This document shows positions 25,577 to 35,744 of a DNA stretch of 64,000 nucleotides, in pieces (the first letter of the stretch is position 1; every line of letters starts with the position of its first letter). A program made the position numbers and the translations under genes. The DNA lies in NCBI RefSeq assembly GCF_016888515.1, contig NZ_JAFEJK010000001.1, forward strand, positions 1,397,475 to 1,461,474, read 5' to 3'. The DNA is from Shimia biformata (lineage in GTDB: Bacteria > Pseudomonadota > Alphaproteobacteria > Rhodobacterales > Rhodobacteraceae). Under the pieces are notes generated by a model. The model saw nothing but the letters and a program-made list of their open reading frames with translations, was not told where the DNA came from and did not search any database.

Positions 25577-26625
25577 TGGTTCTTGTTCTGGTGATGGCGG
25601 CCGCGCTTTGGGGTGTTGGCGCACTGATGGGCAGCCCGACACGGCTGCGGTGGCAGATGATCGCCGTTCTTGTACTGGCGGTGGTGCTGGCGCAGCTGGT
25701 GTTGCCCGATGGCAATCCGATCCGCACCGCAACCGGCGGCAGCGCCGCGCCCTGGCTGTTGTTGCTGGGCGCTGGCGCTCTGGTTGCGCTTTACCGGGCT
25801 GGGCTGGTGTGGCTGAAGGCGCGGGCGGCTGCGCCGGAAGAGGCCACCGCAAAACCCGCCGGTACATTCACCGAGACCGAACTGGGCCGCTATGCCCGCC
25901 ATATCGTGCTGCGCGAAGTGGGTGGGCTGGGCCAGAAAAAGCTGAAAGAGGCGCGCGTGCTGGTGGTTGGTGCGGGTGGGCTGGGCAGTCCGGCGCTGAT
26001 GTATCTTGCCGCTGCCGGGGTGGGCACAATTGGCGTGATCGACGATGACGAGGTCGATGGCTCGAACCTGCAACGGCAGGTGATCCACACGGATGGGGCC
26101 ATCGGGATGCCCAAGGTGCATTCGGCCGCCGAAAGGATGCGGGCATTGAACCCCTGGGCCGACATCCGCCCCTATCAGCGCCGCATGGATGCGGAAACCG
26201 CCGCCGATTTGGTGGCCGATTATGACCTCGTGTTGGACGGGACTGACAATTTCGATACCCGCTACCTTGTGAACGCTGCCTGCGTTGCGGCGGGCAAGCC
26301 GTTGATTTCCGGCGCCTTGTCGCAATGGGAAGGACAGGTCAGCGTGTTCGACCCCGCCCATGACGCGCCCTGTTACCAATGTGTCTTCCCCGAAGCCCCC
26401 GCGCCCGGTCTTGCGCCGTCCTGCGCCGAGGCCGGGGTGATCGGCCCCTTGCCGGGCGTGGTCGGGTCGATGATGGCGGTCGAGGCGGTCAAAGTCATCA
26501 CCGGGGCCGGGGTTGCATTGCGCGGCGAGATGCTGATCTATGACGCGCTTTATGGCGAAAGCCGCAAGATCGGGCTGAAACGGCGCGGCGACTGCCCGAC
26601 CTGCGGCACAGCCAGACAAGAATGA
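25576..26625 (+). CDS. moeB: MoeB/ThiF-family adenylyltransferase with N-terminal membrane segments
   Basis: A 349-residue E1-like enzyme. The catalytic domain (from about residue 97) has RYARHIVLREVGGLGQKKL, the ATP loop VLVVGAGGLGSPAL, NLQRQVIHT and DGTDNFDTRYLVNAAC. Zinc-binding CYQC and CPTC pairs are present. MoeB activates MoaD for molybdopterin synthase; ThiF acts likewise on ThiS, and one protein may serve both. The first 90 residues add two or three hydrophobic helices not found in E. coli MoeB, so it is probably membrane-attached. It overlaps the dut stop by one base. Confidence 0.88.
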   Translation: MVLVLVMAAALWGVGALMGSPTRLRWQMIAVLVLAVVLAQLVLPDGNPIRTATGGSAAPWLLLLGAGALVALYRAGLVWLKARAAAPEEATAKPAGTFTETELGRYARHIVLREVGGLGQKKLKEARVLVVGAGGLGSPALMYLAAAGVGTIGVIDDDEVDGSNLQRQVIHTDGAIGMPKVHSAAERMRALNPWADIRPYQRRMDAETAADLVADYDLVLDGTDNFDTRYLVNAACVAAGKPLISGALSQWEGQVSVFDPAHDAPCYQCVFPEAPAPGLAPSCAEAGVIGPLPGVVGSMMAVEAVKVITGAGVALRGEMLIYDALYGESRKIGLKRRGDCPTCGTARQE

Positions 26626-26641
26626 ATATGAAGGTAAGAGC

Positions 26642-28657
26642 ATGACAAACCCCCTTTTGCAGGATTGGGACACCCCTTTTGGGTTGGCCCCCTTCGACAG
26701 CATCTCGGACGCGGATTTCGCGCCCGCCTTCAAGACGGCCCTGGTCGCGCACAAGGCCGAGATCGACGCGATTGCCGCCAATCCCGACGCGCCGACATTT
26801 GCCAACACGATCGAGGCGCTTGAGGCCGCGGGGCGCGATCTGGACAAGGTTCTGTCGGTGTTCTTCACCGTGGCCGGGGCCGACAGCAACCCCGCGCGAG
26901 AGGCGCTGCAACGCGAGTTTTCGCCCGAAATGGCGCGTCACGGGGCCGAGATTTCGGCAAACAAGGCGCTGTTTGGCCGGGTCGCCACGCTTTGGGATGC
27001 GCGCGACAGGCTGAATCTGACCGATGAGCAGGCGCGGGTGCTGATGCTGACCCATCGCGGGTTCGTGCGCGGGGGCGCGGCGCTGGAGGGGGCGGACGAT
27101 GCCCGCATGAAGGAAATCAAGGCGCGGCTGGCCACTCTTGGCACCGAGTTTACCCAGAACCTTCTGGCGGATGAACGCGCGTGGTTCATGGAACTGACCG
27201 AGGGTGACCTTGAGGGGCTGCCGGATTTTGCGGTCAACGCGATGCGGGCGGCGGGCAAGGAAAAGGGCACCGAGGGGCCGGTGGTCACGCTGGCACGTTC
27301 GATCATCACGCCCTTCCTGCAATTCTCGCCCCGCCGTGACCTGCGCCAGAAGACGTTTGCGGCCTGGGCGGCGCGGGGTGCGAATGGTGGTGACACCGAC
27401 AACCGCGCTATCGCCGCCGAGATCCTGAAACTGCGCGAGGAACGGGCCAAGCTGCTGGGCTATGCGAATTTCGCGACCTACAAGCTGGAAACCGAGATGG
27501 CCGGCACACCCGAGGCCGTGCGCGACCTGTTGATGGCGGTCTGGGAACCGGCCAAGGCGCGGGCCGAAAAGGATGCGGAAACCCTGACCGCGATGCTGCA
27601 TGAAGACGGGTTCAACGGCGACCTGGAACCGTGGGACTGGCGTTATTACGCGGCAAGGTTGCGCCAGCGCGATCATGATCTGGATGAGGCGGCATTGAAG
27701 CCGTATCTGCAACTGGACCGGATGATCGAGGCCGCCTTTGCCTGTGCCAACCGCCTGTTCGGGCTGGAGTTTTCACCCTTGGATGTGCCGCTTTACCACC
27801 CCGATGCCCGCGCCTGGGAAGTGACGCGCGGCGGCAAACACGTGGCGGTTTTCATCGGCGACTATTTCGCGCGCGGATCGAAACGGTCGGGCGCATGGTG
27901 CAGCGCAATGCGCTCGCAGGCGAAGTTCCCCGACGAACAGGCCCCGGTTGTCATCAACGTCTGCAACTTCGCCAAGGGCGAACCGGCGCTGCTCAGCTAT
28001 GACGATGCGCGCACGCTGTTTCACGAGTTTGGCCACGCGCTGCACCAGATGCTGTCGGATGTGACCTATGAATCGATCTCGGGCACATCCGTGGCGCGGG
28101 ATTTTGTCGAACTGCCCAGCCAGCTTTACGAACACTGGCTCGAGGTGCCCGAGGTCCTGCGGGAGTTTGCCACCCACGCCGAAACCGGCGCGGCGATGCC
28201 CAAGGACATGCTGGACAAGGTGCTGGGCGCGGCGAATTTCGACATGGGGTTCCAGACGGTGGAATATGTGGCCTCGGCTTTGGTCGATCTGGCGTTCCAC
28301 GATGGTGACGCACCCGCCGACCCGATGGCGAAACAGGCCGAGGTGCTGGCCGAACTGGGCATGCCCCACGCCATCATCATGCGCCACGCCACGCCGCATT
28401 TTGCCCATGTCTTTGCCGGGGACGGCTATTCCTCGGCCTATTACAGCTACATGTGGTCCGAGGTCATGGACGCCGATGCCTTTGCCGCCTTCGAAGAGGC
28501 GGACGGGCCGTTTGATCCGGTCATGGCAAAGCGGCTTGAGGACAACATCCTGTCGACTGGCGGCTCGCAAGAGGCCGACCAGCTTTATACCGCCTTCCGG
28601 GGGCGTTTGCCGGGGGTCGAGGCGTTGCTGAAAGGCCGTGGTCTGGCTGCGGAATAG
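26642..28657 (+). CDS. M3-family oligopeptidase (PrlC/Dcp-like zinc metallopeptidase)
   Basis: A 671-residue cytoplasmic M3A peptidase without signal peptide. The zinc site is LFHEFGHALHQML (HEFGH plus a downstream Glu in SGTSVARDFVELPSQ). The C-terminal substrate-gating region has GYSSAYYSYMWSEVMDADAF. The N-terminal PFDSISDADFAPAFKTAL matches oligopeptidase A and dipeptidyl carboxypeptidase, which degrade short peptides and cleaved signal peptides. The two subtypes cannot be separated by eye. It follows moeB by 16 bases. Confidence 0.93.
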   Translation: MTNPLLQDWDTPFGLAPFDSISDADFAPAFKTALVAHKAEIDAIAANPDAPTFANTIEALEAAGRDLDKVLSVFFTVAGADSNPAREALQREFSPEMARHGAEISANKALFGRVATLWDARDRLNLTDEQARVLMLTHRGFVRGGAALEGADDARMKEIKARLATLGTEFTQNLLADERAWFMELTEGDLEGLPDFAVNAMRAAGKEKGTEGPVVTLARSIITPFLQFSPRRDLRQKTFAAWAARGANGGDTDNRAIAAEILKLREERAKLLGYANFATYKLETEMAGTPEAVRDLLMAVWEPAKARAEKDAETLTAMLHEDGFNGDLEPWDWRYYAARLRQRDHDLDEAALKPYLQLDRMIEAAFACANRLFGLEFSPLDVPLYHPDARAWEVTRGGKHVAVFIGDYFARGSKRSGAWCSAMRSQAKFPDEQAPVVINVCNFAKGEPALLSYDDARTLFHEFGHALHQMLSDVTYESISGTSVARDFVELPSQLYEHWLEVPEVLREFATHAETGAAMPKDMLDKVLGAANFDMGFQTVEYVASALVDLAFHDGDAPADPMAKQAEVLAELGMPHAIIMRHATPHFAHVFAGDGYSSAYYSYMWSEVMDADAFAAFEEADGPFDPVMAKRLEDNILSTGGSQEADQLYTAFRGRLPGVEALLKGRGLAAE

Positions 28658-28660
28658 GGG

Positions 28661-29596
28661 TCAGAGGCTGCGCGCCACCGCGAGGCAACCGACCAGTGCG
28701 GCGGCGTCATCGGTGATCAATGACAGCGGGACGGCGGGCAGGCTGTCGTCCAGCCGCCGCTTGACCCCGTCATGGGCGGCAAGGACCTTGGGAAGATGGG
28801 TCTCGTCGCACAAGGACCGGGCAACGCTGCCTGCCAGATAGATGCCATTCAGCGGCATGAACTGATAGGTCAGTTCTTTCACCAGAACCCCCAGAAGTGC
28901 GGCTGCAAGGTCGATGGTCGCTGCTGCATCCGGGTCGCTGCCGTCATTGGCGGCGGCCATGATCTGATGGCCCTGCAAAGTCCCGCCACAGCGCGCGGCA
29001 TAAAGTGCCGCCAGACCCAGACCGCTGAGACATTGCTCATTGCTGGGGAAATCAGGGGCCTTTGCGCCGATGGCGTCGGTCAGGTAGGTCAGGCTGGGCG
29101 CGGGAATGCCAGCATGTCCCATCTCGGATTGCGCCACGCTGGGCAGGCCGGTGCCAAGATCGCGAACCGGACAGATATTCAGCCCGGTTCCAACGCCAAG
29201 GACCAGCGACTGACCGTTGCCGCTTGACGCCGCGCCGCCGTCGCGCAGGCGCTGAAATCCGGTGGCAGGCAGGGCGGCGCTGGCATAACCAAGCGCGCTG
29301 AGATCGTTGATCAGCTGGACCCGGCCAAGCCGGTGGTCACGTTCCAGCGCGTCGCTGCAAATCTCCCATGCGCGGTTTGTGACCCTTGCGGTGCGGCCGG
29401 TAACCGGCCCGGCAATGGCGATGCAGGCGCTGGTGACGGTTGGGGCGTCGTGGCTGGCGAGGAAGGCCGCCAGCAGGTCATAGAAAGTGGCGAAATCGTC
29501 ATTGGCAAAGGACCGCTGCGAGGCGGGCAAAAGCCCGCTTTCGTCCGCCAGAGCCATACGGCAATTCGTGCCGCCGATATCAGCCAGAAGATACAA
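28661..29596 (-). CDS. glk: Glucokinase
   Basis: A 311-residue Glk-family hexokinase (not ROK type) phosphorylating glucose to glucose-6-phosphate. The ATP loop [14 protein letters not shown] is at the N-terminus, followed by [25 protein letters not shown] (catalytic Asp) and [13 protein letters not shown]. The start is TTG at 29596; no ATG or GTG is in frame upstream before a stop and a weak GGGAC site precedes it. It is the last gene of xylF-xylH-xylG-glk, 59 bases after xylG, so a sugar kinase is made together with the importer. Confidence 0.9.
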   Translation of the reverse strand: MYLLADIGGTNCRMALADESGLLPASQRSFANDDFATFYDLLAAFLASHDAPTVTSACIAIAGPVTGRTARVTNRAWEICSDALERDHRLGRVQLINDLSALGYASAALPATGFQRLRDGGAASSGNGQSLVLGVGTGLNICPVRDLGTGLPSVAQSEMGHAGIPAPSLTYLTDAIGAKAPDFPSNEQCLSGLGLAALYAARCGGTLQGHQIMAAANDGSDPDAAATIDLAAALLGVLVKELTYQFMPLNGIYLAGSVARSLCDETHLPKVLAAHDGVKRRLDDSLPAVPLSLITDDAAALVGCLAVARSL

Positions 29597-29655
29597 TGGT
29601 CGCGTCCCGTCGGTAAATGCTTTGCGCCGCCCCTTAACAGGACGGCGCGGGTTTG

Positions 29656-30432
29656 TCAGTTGGACTTTTCGCCCGACCCTTCGCTTGCCCCTTTGCCAGG
29701 GTGCTTGCCCAGGATGATCATGCCCAGAAGGTCGTCATCGGTGACCTTGTCGACATCCACCGTACCCACCAGCTTGCCGTTCTTCATCACGCTGGCGCGG
29801 TCGCAAAGGTCCATGACGTCATGGATGTCATGGCTGATCAGGAAGATGCCGATGCCTTGCGCCTTGAGTTGCTGGATCAGTTCCGCAACCATCTGGGTCT
29901 CGTGCGGACCAAGCGCCGCCGTGGGTTCGTCCATGATCAGGATCTTGGCGTCGAAATAGACCGCACGGGCGATCGCCACCGATTGCCGCTGACCACCCGA
30001 CAAGGCCGACACCGGTTCCGAAAACTTCTGGAAGTTCGGATTGAGCCGGCCCATGATCTTGCGGCACTCTGCTTCCATTGCGTCGTCATCGACCATGCCC
30101 AGACCGGTCACCAGCTCGCGCCCGAGGAACAGGTTCGACGCCGCATCGAGGTTATCGGCCAGCGCAAGCGTCTGATAGATCGTCTCGATATTGTAACGGC
30201 GGGCGTCGCGCGGATTGTGGATCTCGGCCTTTTCGCCATTGATCCAGATTTCGCCGCTGTCGGCCTGATAGGCGCCCGACAGGATCTTGATCAGCGTCGA
30301 CTTGCCCGCGCCATTGTGACCCAGAAGGCCCACGACTTCGCCGGGATAGAGGTCGACCGAGACGTCATCCACCGCGTGTACGCCGCCGAAGGAAATGCGG
30401 ATGTTCCGCATGTCTACCAAAGGTGTGGTCAT
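29656..30432 (-). CDS. xylG: Xylose ABC transporter ATP-binding protein, single-domain
   Basis: A 258-residue ATPase of the CUT2 sugar-importer class. Walker A is [16 protein letters not shown], the signature [15 protein letters not shown] and Walker [13 protein letters not shown], with the H-loop [12 protein letters not shown]. coli XylG has two fused ATPase halves; here there is one, as in FrcA-type alphaproteobacterial systems, so the importer would use a homodimer. ATG at 30432, sharing one base with the permease stop. The role follows from the neighbouring xylF, xylH, xylR and xylAB. Confidence 0.92.
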   Translation of the reverse strand: MTTPLVDMRNIRISFGGVHAVDDVSVDLYPGEVVGLLGHNGAGKSTLIKILSGAYQADSGEIWINGEKAEIHNPRDARRYNIETIYQTLALADNLDAASNLFLGRELVTGLGMVDDDAMEAECRKIMGRLNPNFQKFSEPVSALSGGQRQSVAIARAVYFDAKILIMDEPTAALGPHETQMVAELIQQLKAQGIGIFLISHDIHDVMDLCDRASVMKNGKLVGTVDVDKVTDDDLLGMIILGKHPGKGASEGSGEKSN

Positions 30433-31727
30433 CACTTGGCTCCTGTGCGTTTGCGATAGATGATGTCGATCAGGACGGCAGCGACCAGAACGGTGCCGAC
30501 AACGATGTTCTGAAGCGGAGCGTCCACCCCGACCATCGCCATGCCCGATTGCAGCGACTGCATGATGAGCGCGCCAAGAATGGCGCCATAGATCGTGCCC
30601 GATCCACCCGCCAGCGCGGTGCCGCCGATGACCGCCGCCGCAATGACGCGCAATTCGTCCAGCGTGCCGATGTCGTTCGAGTGGTTTGCCAGACGCGCCG
30701 ACGCAACCACGGCCGAGATCGCGCACAGGGCGCCCATCAGGGCAAAGATCTTGACCGTCAAGAGGCGGGTGTTGATCCCCGACAGCTCTGCCGCGTCCGG
30801 GTTGCCGCCGGTGGCAAAGATATAGCGGCCAAACCGGGTGCGCCGGGCAATGATCGTCATGCCGACCGCGACCGCGATCAGCAACAGGACCGAGACCGGC
30901 AGACCATAGGCGGCGGTAAAGCCGTCGGGCATGACCTCGCCCTTGTCCTCGAACATGCGGGCAAGGCGGCGGGTTGGGATTTCATAGGCATTCAGGATGG
31001 CGACGAACCCAAGGATCGCGACCGAGATGATACCGGCCAGCACACCCTCGGCCCAGATCGGTTTGACCTCGAACCCATGCTTGATCTTGTTGCGGCGGGA
31101 ATTCCACAGGGCCCAGATCGCGAAAAGCGTGGCGATGACGCCAAAAATCCAGGACCAGGTCGTGCCCAGCGTGCCCGAGATGCCGCCGAATTTCTGGAAG
31201 GTCGAGTCAAGCGGCCCGATGGTCTGCCCCGAGGTCAGGTACCAGGCGACGTTGCGCCACACCAGCAGACCGCCCAGCGTGACGATGAAGGCGGGGATCG
31301 TGAGATAGCCGATCAGCCAGCCGTGGAACGCGCCGATCACCGTGCCTGCGATCAGACCCACAAGGATGGTGATCCATGCGGTGGCAGGGTGTTCCAGCCC
31401 AAAGCCCAGAAGGTCTGGCAGGATCGCGGTCTGGGTCATCGCCATGATCGCCGAACAGGTCGCCAGCAGCGCGCCGACGGACAGGTCGATGTGGCGGGTG
31501 ACGATCACAAAGACCATGCCGGTGGCCATGATCGCCACGGAAACGGTCTGGATCGTCAGGTTAAAGATGTTGCGGGGGGTCAGAAAGCGCCCCTCGGTCA
31601 GGAAATCGAAGCCAAGGCAGAGGACCACGAAGGCCCCGATCATGCCCAGCATGCGCGTATCCAGTTCCAGCGATTGGAACAGGGACTTTTTCGCGGCTTG
31701 GGGAAGGTCGGTGTCGGACTGTGCCAT
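30432..31727 (-). CDS. xylH: Xylose ABC transporter permease
   Basis: A 431-residue CUT2-type permease with 10-12 transmembrane helices. Family motifs are [54 protein letters not shown] and, near the C-terminus, [20 protein letters not shown]. The ATG at 31727 follows GAGGTG; the frame extends upstream without a start signal. The central loop (about residues 150-250) is longer than in ribose permeases, as in XylH. It works as a dimer with XylG in the inner membrane. Confidence 0.93.
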   Translation of the reverse strand: MAQSDTDLPQAAKKSLFQSLELDTRMLGMIGAFVVLCLGFDFLTEGRFLTPRNIFNLTIQTVSVAIMATGMVFVIVTRHIDLSVGALLATCSAIMAMTQTAILPDLLGFGLEHPATAWITILVGLIAGTVIGAFHGWLIGYLTIPAFIVTLGGLLVWRNVAWYLTSGQTIGPLDSTFQKFGGISGTLGTTWSWIFGVIATLFAIWALWNSRRNKIKHGFEVKPIWAEGVLAGIISVAILGFVAILNAYEIPTRRLARMFEDKGEVMPDGFTAAYGLPVSVLLLIAVAVGMTIIARRTRFGRYIFATGGNPDAAELSGINTRLLTVKIFALMGALCAISAVVASARLANHSNDIGTLDELRVIAAAVIGGTALAGGSGTIYGAILGALIMQSLQSGMAMVGVDAPLQNIVVGTVLVAAVLIDIIYRKRTGAK

Positions 31728-31751
31728 GGGATGCACCTCGTCGCTGGGGTC

Positions 31752-31774
31752 TGCCCCGGCACACAGCCGGGGCA
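31752..31774 (-). terminator. Hairpin between xylF and xylH
   Basis: A 9-bp stem (TGCCCCGGC and its complement) with a 5-base loop, 19 bases after the xylF stop and before the permease gene. As in the BMP operon, it probably limits read-through so that the binding protein is made in excess. Confidence 0.55.
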
Positions 31775-31792
31775 AACGGTGTTTGCAAAAGA

Positions 31793-32821
31793 TCAGTTAC
31801 AGGGGGCGGGGCCGCCCGAGACGCCTTGGCACAGCGCATCCTTGCTGATCCAGCCAGCGTCGACGACAACGCTGAGGTTGTCTTTGGTGATCGGAACCGG
31901 CGCCAGGAACTTGGCCGTCATCTCGGTGCCACCGGGCGAGGTCCAGCTGCCTGCGCCATCGACATCCGCCATGGCGGTGCCACCGGCCAGGGCCACGGCG
32001 ATCTCGCCTGCTGCCTTGCCCAGTTCACGTGCGTCTTTCCACACCGACACGGTCTGGTGACCCTTGGCAACGCGGTTCAGCGCGGCATGGTCGCCGTCCT
32101 GACCCGAAACCGGGATACCTTCCATGCCCTGCGCGGTCAGCGCCGCGACCACACCGCCTGCGGTGCCGTCGTTCGAGGCCACAACCGCGTCCACGCCGTT
32201 ATCGGTCGCGGTCAGGATCTGTTCCATGTTGCGCTGGGCGTTCGCGGGCAGCCAGCCATCGGTATAGGCTTCGCCGACGATCTCGATGTCGCCCTTGTCG
32301 ATGGCTGCCTGCAGCACTTCCTGCTGACCGCCACGCAGGAAGTCCGCGTTCGGGTCGGTGGGCGAGCCCTTGATCATGACATAGCGGCCTTTCGGCATCG
32401 CTTCGAACACGGCGCGGGCCTGCATCCGGCCAACCTCGACGTTGTCGAAGGTCAGATAGAAGGCGCGGGGGTCTTCGATCAGGCGGTCATAGCCGACAAC
32501 CGGTACACCTTCGTCCGCCGCGGCCTGAACCGCCGGGCCAATGGCCTGCGCGTCCTGGGCCAGGATGATCAGCGCGTCCGCGCCTTGTGCGATCAGGCTC
32601 TCGATGTCCGACAGCTGTTTCGACGACGAGCTTTGCGCATCCGCCGAGATGTATTTTGCGCCAGCCGCGTCCAGCGCCGCCTTGATTGCCGCTTCGTCGG
32701 TTTTCCAGCGCTCTTCCTGGAAGTTCGACCAGCTGACGCCAACAGTCAGATCAGCGGCCAGGGCTGCTGTGCTGATGACGGCGCCCGCAACTGCGGCCAC
32801 CGCGGTTTTGATGATATTCAT
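31793..32821 (-). CDS. xylF: D-xylose-binding periplasmic protein
   Basis: A 342-residue periplasmic sugar receptor. A signal peptide ([22 protein letters not shown]) is followed by the type I binding fold: [58 protein letters not shown] and [19 protein letters not shown], all close to XylF. ATG at 32821 after GGAGGACATC; the frame stays open for another 1.3 kb upstream, but only as the reverse of xylR. First gene of the uptake operon, divergent from xylR. Confidence 0.95.
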   Translation of the reverse strand: MNIIKTAVAAVAGAVISTAALAADLTVGVSWSNFQEERWKTDEAAIKAALDAAGAKYISADAQSSSSKQLSDIESLIAQGADALIILAQDAQAIGPAVQAAADEGVPVVGYDRLIEDPRAFYLTFDNVEVGRMQARAVFEAMPKGRYVMIKGSPTDPNADFLRGGQQEVLQAAIDKGDIEIVGEAYTDGWLPANAQRNMEQILTATDNGVDAVVASNDGTAGGVVAALTAQGMEGIPVSGQDGDHAALNRVAKGHQTVSVWKDARELGKAAGEIAVALAGGTAMADVDGAGSWTSPGGTEMTAKFLAPVPITKDNLSVVVDAGWISKDALCQGVSGGPAPCN

Positions 32822-32891
32822 GATGTCCTCCCAAAGTTTTGTGCCCATGTCGGTTGTATCAGGCACGGACAGCGAAATGATTTGCGAAATA

Positions 32892-32908
32892 AATTTGAAA
32901 GTCAAATT
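32892..32908. promoter_or_regulatory. XylR operator overlapping the xylF -35
   Basis: AATTTGA-AAG-TCAAATT is a perfect 7-bp inverted repeat. On the minus strand the flanking sequence TTTAATTTGAC is identical over 11 bases to the site before xylB. It contains TTGACT (32900-32905), a good -35 for xylF, with AATCAT 17 bases further as a -10. Occupancy by a repressor would block this promoter. The xylR ATG is 55 bases to the right. Confidence 0.75.
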
Positions 32909-32962
32909 AAATCTGGTAGCCTGGAAGCAATTGCCGGATGGAGCATTCCCGGAGGAGGGGCT

Positions 32963-34231
32963 ATGCTGCATCAAACATCTGGCAAGCCCTTGTTTTTCGG
33001 GCGCCTGGCAGAGGGAGGGCAGGCGATGGCAGGATTGCAGAGATCGGTGGGGCGGCGCGTGCTGCTGCAACAGATCCGCCATGACGAGGCGGTGCCTCGA
33101 ATCGATCTGGCCGAAAAGACGGGAATCAGCCGCGCCACGGTCACAACCATCACCGCCGAACTGCTGAAGGCTGGATTGATTGAAGAAGTGGCCCGCGAAG
33201 GCGAGACTTCGGGCAGCAAGCGCGGCCGCCCCAAGGTCGATCTGAAAATCCGCGGCGCGGCGCGGATCGTGGCGGGGGTGAAAATCTCGCACCGGTCCTT
33301 CTCGCTGGTCTTGATCGACTTCGAAGGCAATCTTCTGGCCGAACATGAATGCGAAATGTCCGCACCCACCCTGTCGGCCGAGGACATGGCGCAGGAATTG
33401 CGCGATGGGGTGGATGCACTGGCGGCGCTGGCGGGCAAGTCGCGCAAGGACATATCCGGGGTTGGGGTCGGGATCGCCGGTGTCGTGGATGCGCCGGAAG
33501 GTTTCGTGCATTGGTCGCCATCGCTGAACAGGCGCAACGTCGCCCTTGCCGCCACGATCGAAGCGGCGATGGGGGTTCCCGTCTTTGTCGACAACGACGC
33601 CAACCTTGTTGCCGTGGCCGAGAAATCCTTTGGCCTTGGCCGCGCGGTTTCGGATTTCATCGTGGTCACGATCGAGGCCGGGGTCGGCATGGGGATCGTG
33701 ATCGGCGGAGAGCTTTATCGTGGCACACGCGGCTGCGGCGCTGAGTTTGGCCATACCAAGGTGCATCTTGAGGGCGCGCTGTGCCGATGCGGGCAACGCG
33801 GCTGTCTCGAAGCCTATGTCGCCGACTATGCGCTTCTGCGCGAGGCTTCCGTTGCCGGGTTCGATCCGCAGGCCGGGCGGCAGGCGGAGCGGGTCGTCGC
33901 GCTTCTGAGTGCGGCGCGCGAAGGGGACGCGCTGGCGCGGTCCATCGTCGAACGCGCAGGCCGCATGTTCGCCATGGGGCTGGCCAATATCGTCAATATC
34001 TTCGACCCGCAGTTGATCATCCTTGCCGGGGAACAGATGCAGTTCGACCATCTCTATGCCGAGGAAGTGATAGACGAGATGAAAAAATCCATTGTCCAGA
34101 TCGACAAGGCCCCGCCCGAGGTGGTGATCCACAAATGGGGCAACCTGATGTGGGCCAAGGGCGGCGCGGCCTATGCGCTGGACCGGGTCAGCGACCTTGC
34201 ACTTGAGGAACTTGGCGACAATGCGGACTAG
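32963..34231 (+). CDS. xylR: ROK-family xylose-responsive repressor
   Basis: A 422-residue ROK regulator. The N-terminal winged helix-turn-helix is [20 protein letters not shown], then [13 protein letters not shown]. The sugar-kinase-like ROK domain has [48 protein letters not shown] and the zinc motif [12 protein letters not shown]. The full DNA-binding domain marks it as a regulator, not a kinase. ATG at 32963 behind the strong site GGAGGAGGGG. It is divergent from xylF, with matching operators before xylF and xylB. It overlaps the FG-GAP/ASPIC gene by 11 bases. Confidence 0.92.
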   Translation: MLHQTSGKPLFFGRLAEGGQAMAGLQRSVGRRVLLQQIRHDEAVPRIDLAEKTGISRATVTTITAELLKAGLIEEVAREGETSGSKRGRPKVDLKIRGAARIVAGVKISHRSFSLVLIDFEGNLLAEHECEMSAPTLSAEDMAQELRDGVDALAALAGKSRKDISGVGVGIAGVVDAPEGFVHWSPSLNRRNVALAATIEAAMGVPVFVDNDANLVAVAEKSFGLGRAVSDFIVVTIEAGVGMGIVIGGELYRGTRGCGAEFGHTKVHLEGALCRCGQRGCLEAYVADYALLREASVAGFDPQAGRQAERVVALLSAAREGDALARSIVERAGRMFAMGLANIVNIFDPQLIILAGEQMQFDHLYAEEVIDEMKKSIVQIDKAPPEVVIHKWGNLMWAKGGAAYALDRVSDLALEELGDNAD

Positions 34232-35744
34232 CTTTCTGGCGCTGATGGCGCTTGTCTCTCCGGCGATGGCGGACCCTGCCTTTCAGCCGGTCGAAATCGC
34301 CCAACATGTCTATGGCGGCGGGTGGGAGCATTTTGTCGGCGGCGGGCTGGCGGTGTTTGACTGCAACGGCGATGATCGCCCCGAGATGCTGGCCGCCGGG
34401 GGCGAGAACCCGTCGACCCTGTTCCTGAACAACTCCACACCGGGCAATATCCGTTTCGAACCAATGCCGGACGGGCTGGCGATCACCGGCATGACCGGGG
34501 CCTATCCGCTGGACATCGACGGGGACGGCACTCTTGACCTTGCGATCCTTCGCGCAGGTGAAAACCGGTTGCTGAAAGGGCAGGGGGAGTGCCAGTTCAC
34601 GCCCTTCGATCTTGACCTTGCAGGCGGCGACCGCTGGACCACCGCCTTTTCCGCCACCTGGGAAGCGGGGCAGGACTGGCCGACGCTGGCCTTTGGCAAC
34701 TATGTCGACCGCAGCGACCCCGATGGCCCGTTTGAAGCCTGCGACGACAGTTTCCTTTATCGTCCCGCGGGCAAGGGATATGGCGCGCCGATCCCGCTGA
34801 CGCCCGGTTTCTGCCCGCTGTCGGCGCTGTTCTCGGACTGGTCCCGCAGCGGCCACGCTGACCTGCGGCTGTCAAACGACCGTCACTATTACGTGCGGGG
34901 TGGACAGGAACAGATGTGGGCGATGGAAACGACCCCGCGCCTTCTGACCGAAGCCGACGGCTGGCAGCGCCACATGCTGTGGGGCATGGGCATCGCCCAG
35001 CGTGACCTGACCGGCGACGGCCTGCCCGAGGTCTATCTGACCTCGATGGGCGACCAGCGGCTTCAGGTGCAGACCGGCGAGGGGGCGGCGTTCGTTGACG
35101 TGCCCTTTGACCTCGGCACCACGGCGCATCGGCCCTATACCGGCGGCGACGGACGCCCTTCGACCGGATGGCATGTCGCCTTTGGCGATGTCGATCTTAA
35201 TGGGCGCGACGATATTTTCGTGTCGAAAGGCAATGTCGAGCAGATGCCCGTGGCCGCCATGCTGGACCCCAACAACCTGCTGATGCAGGGCGCAGATGGC
35301 AAATTTGTCGAAAAGGGCGACGTGGCCGGTGTTGCCTCGCTTCATCGCGGACGCGGTGCGGCGATGGTGGATTTCGACGGCGACGGGCTTTTGGACCTTG
35401 CCGTGGTGAACCGACGCGCGCCGCTGGAGGTCTGGCAGAACGTGACCGCGACCGATGGCAACTGGCTGGCCGTGGAGCTTTCGCAACCGGGTGGCAATCG
35501 CTTGGCGGTTGGCGCGTGGCTTGAACTGAAACTCGGTGACCGCATCCTGACGCGCGAAATCACGGTCGGCGGTGGTCAGGCCGGTGGCACATCGGTGCCC
35601 GAGCATTTTGGTCTGGGCGCGGCTGAACGCGCGGATTTGCGGGTGATCTGGCCAGACGGGGCCGTCAGTGATTGGGTTGTGCTGCCGATCAATCAGACCA
35701 GCCGAATTGCGCGAAACGGTGACACCCTAGCGGTCGACGGGTAG
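34221..35744 (+). CDS. Secreted FG-GAP/VCBS-repeat protein with ASPIC/UnbV domain (CRTAC1-like)
   Basis: A 507-residue exported protein. A signal peptide ([17 protein letters not shown]) is followed by beta-propeller-type FG-GAP repeats with calcium-loop motifs [50 protein letters not shown] and [15 protein letters not shown]-terminal ASPIC/UnbV domain follows, with [20 protein letters not shown] and [11 protein letters not shown]. Its function is unknown; such propellers bind ligands or partner proteins. ATG at 34221 lies 11 bases inside xylR, so it is coupled to the repressor gene. Its 3' end overlaps the di-heme peroxidase gene by 18 bases, tail to tail. Confidence 0.88.
   Translation: MRTSFLALMALVSPAMADPAFQPVEIAQHVYGGGWEHFVGGGLAVFDCNGDDRPEMLAAGGENPSTLFLNNSTPGNIRFEPMPDGLAITGMTGAYPLDIDGDGTLDLAILRAGENRLLKGQGECQFTPFDLDLAGGDRWTTAFSATWEAGQDWPTLAFGNYVDRSDPDGPFEACDDSFLYRPAGKGYGAPIPLTPGFCPLSALFSDWSRSGHADLRLSNDRHYYVRGGQEQMWAMETTPRLLTEADGWQRHMLWGMGIAQRDLTGDGLPEVYLTSMGDQRLQVQTGEGAAFVDVPFDLGTTAHRPYTGGDGRPSTGWHVAFGDVDLNGRDDIFVSKGNVEQMPVAAMLDPNNLLMQGADGKFVEKGDVAGVASLHRGRGAAMVDFDGDGLLDLAVVNRRAPLEVWQNVTATDGNWLAVELSQPGGNRLAVGAWLELKLGDRILTREITVGGGQAGGTSVPEHFGLGAAERADLRVIWPDGAVSDWVVLPINQTSRIARNGDTLAVDG

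Noticed and set aside
30423-32060. A 545-codon plus-strand frame opposite xylH and xylF
   Set aside because: A shadow of the importer genes with low-complexity, highly charged translation.
32822-34132. In-frame upstream extension of xylF by about 440 codons
   Set aside because: It runs through xylR on the other strand, and xylF has a perfect ribosome site and signal peptide at 32821.
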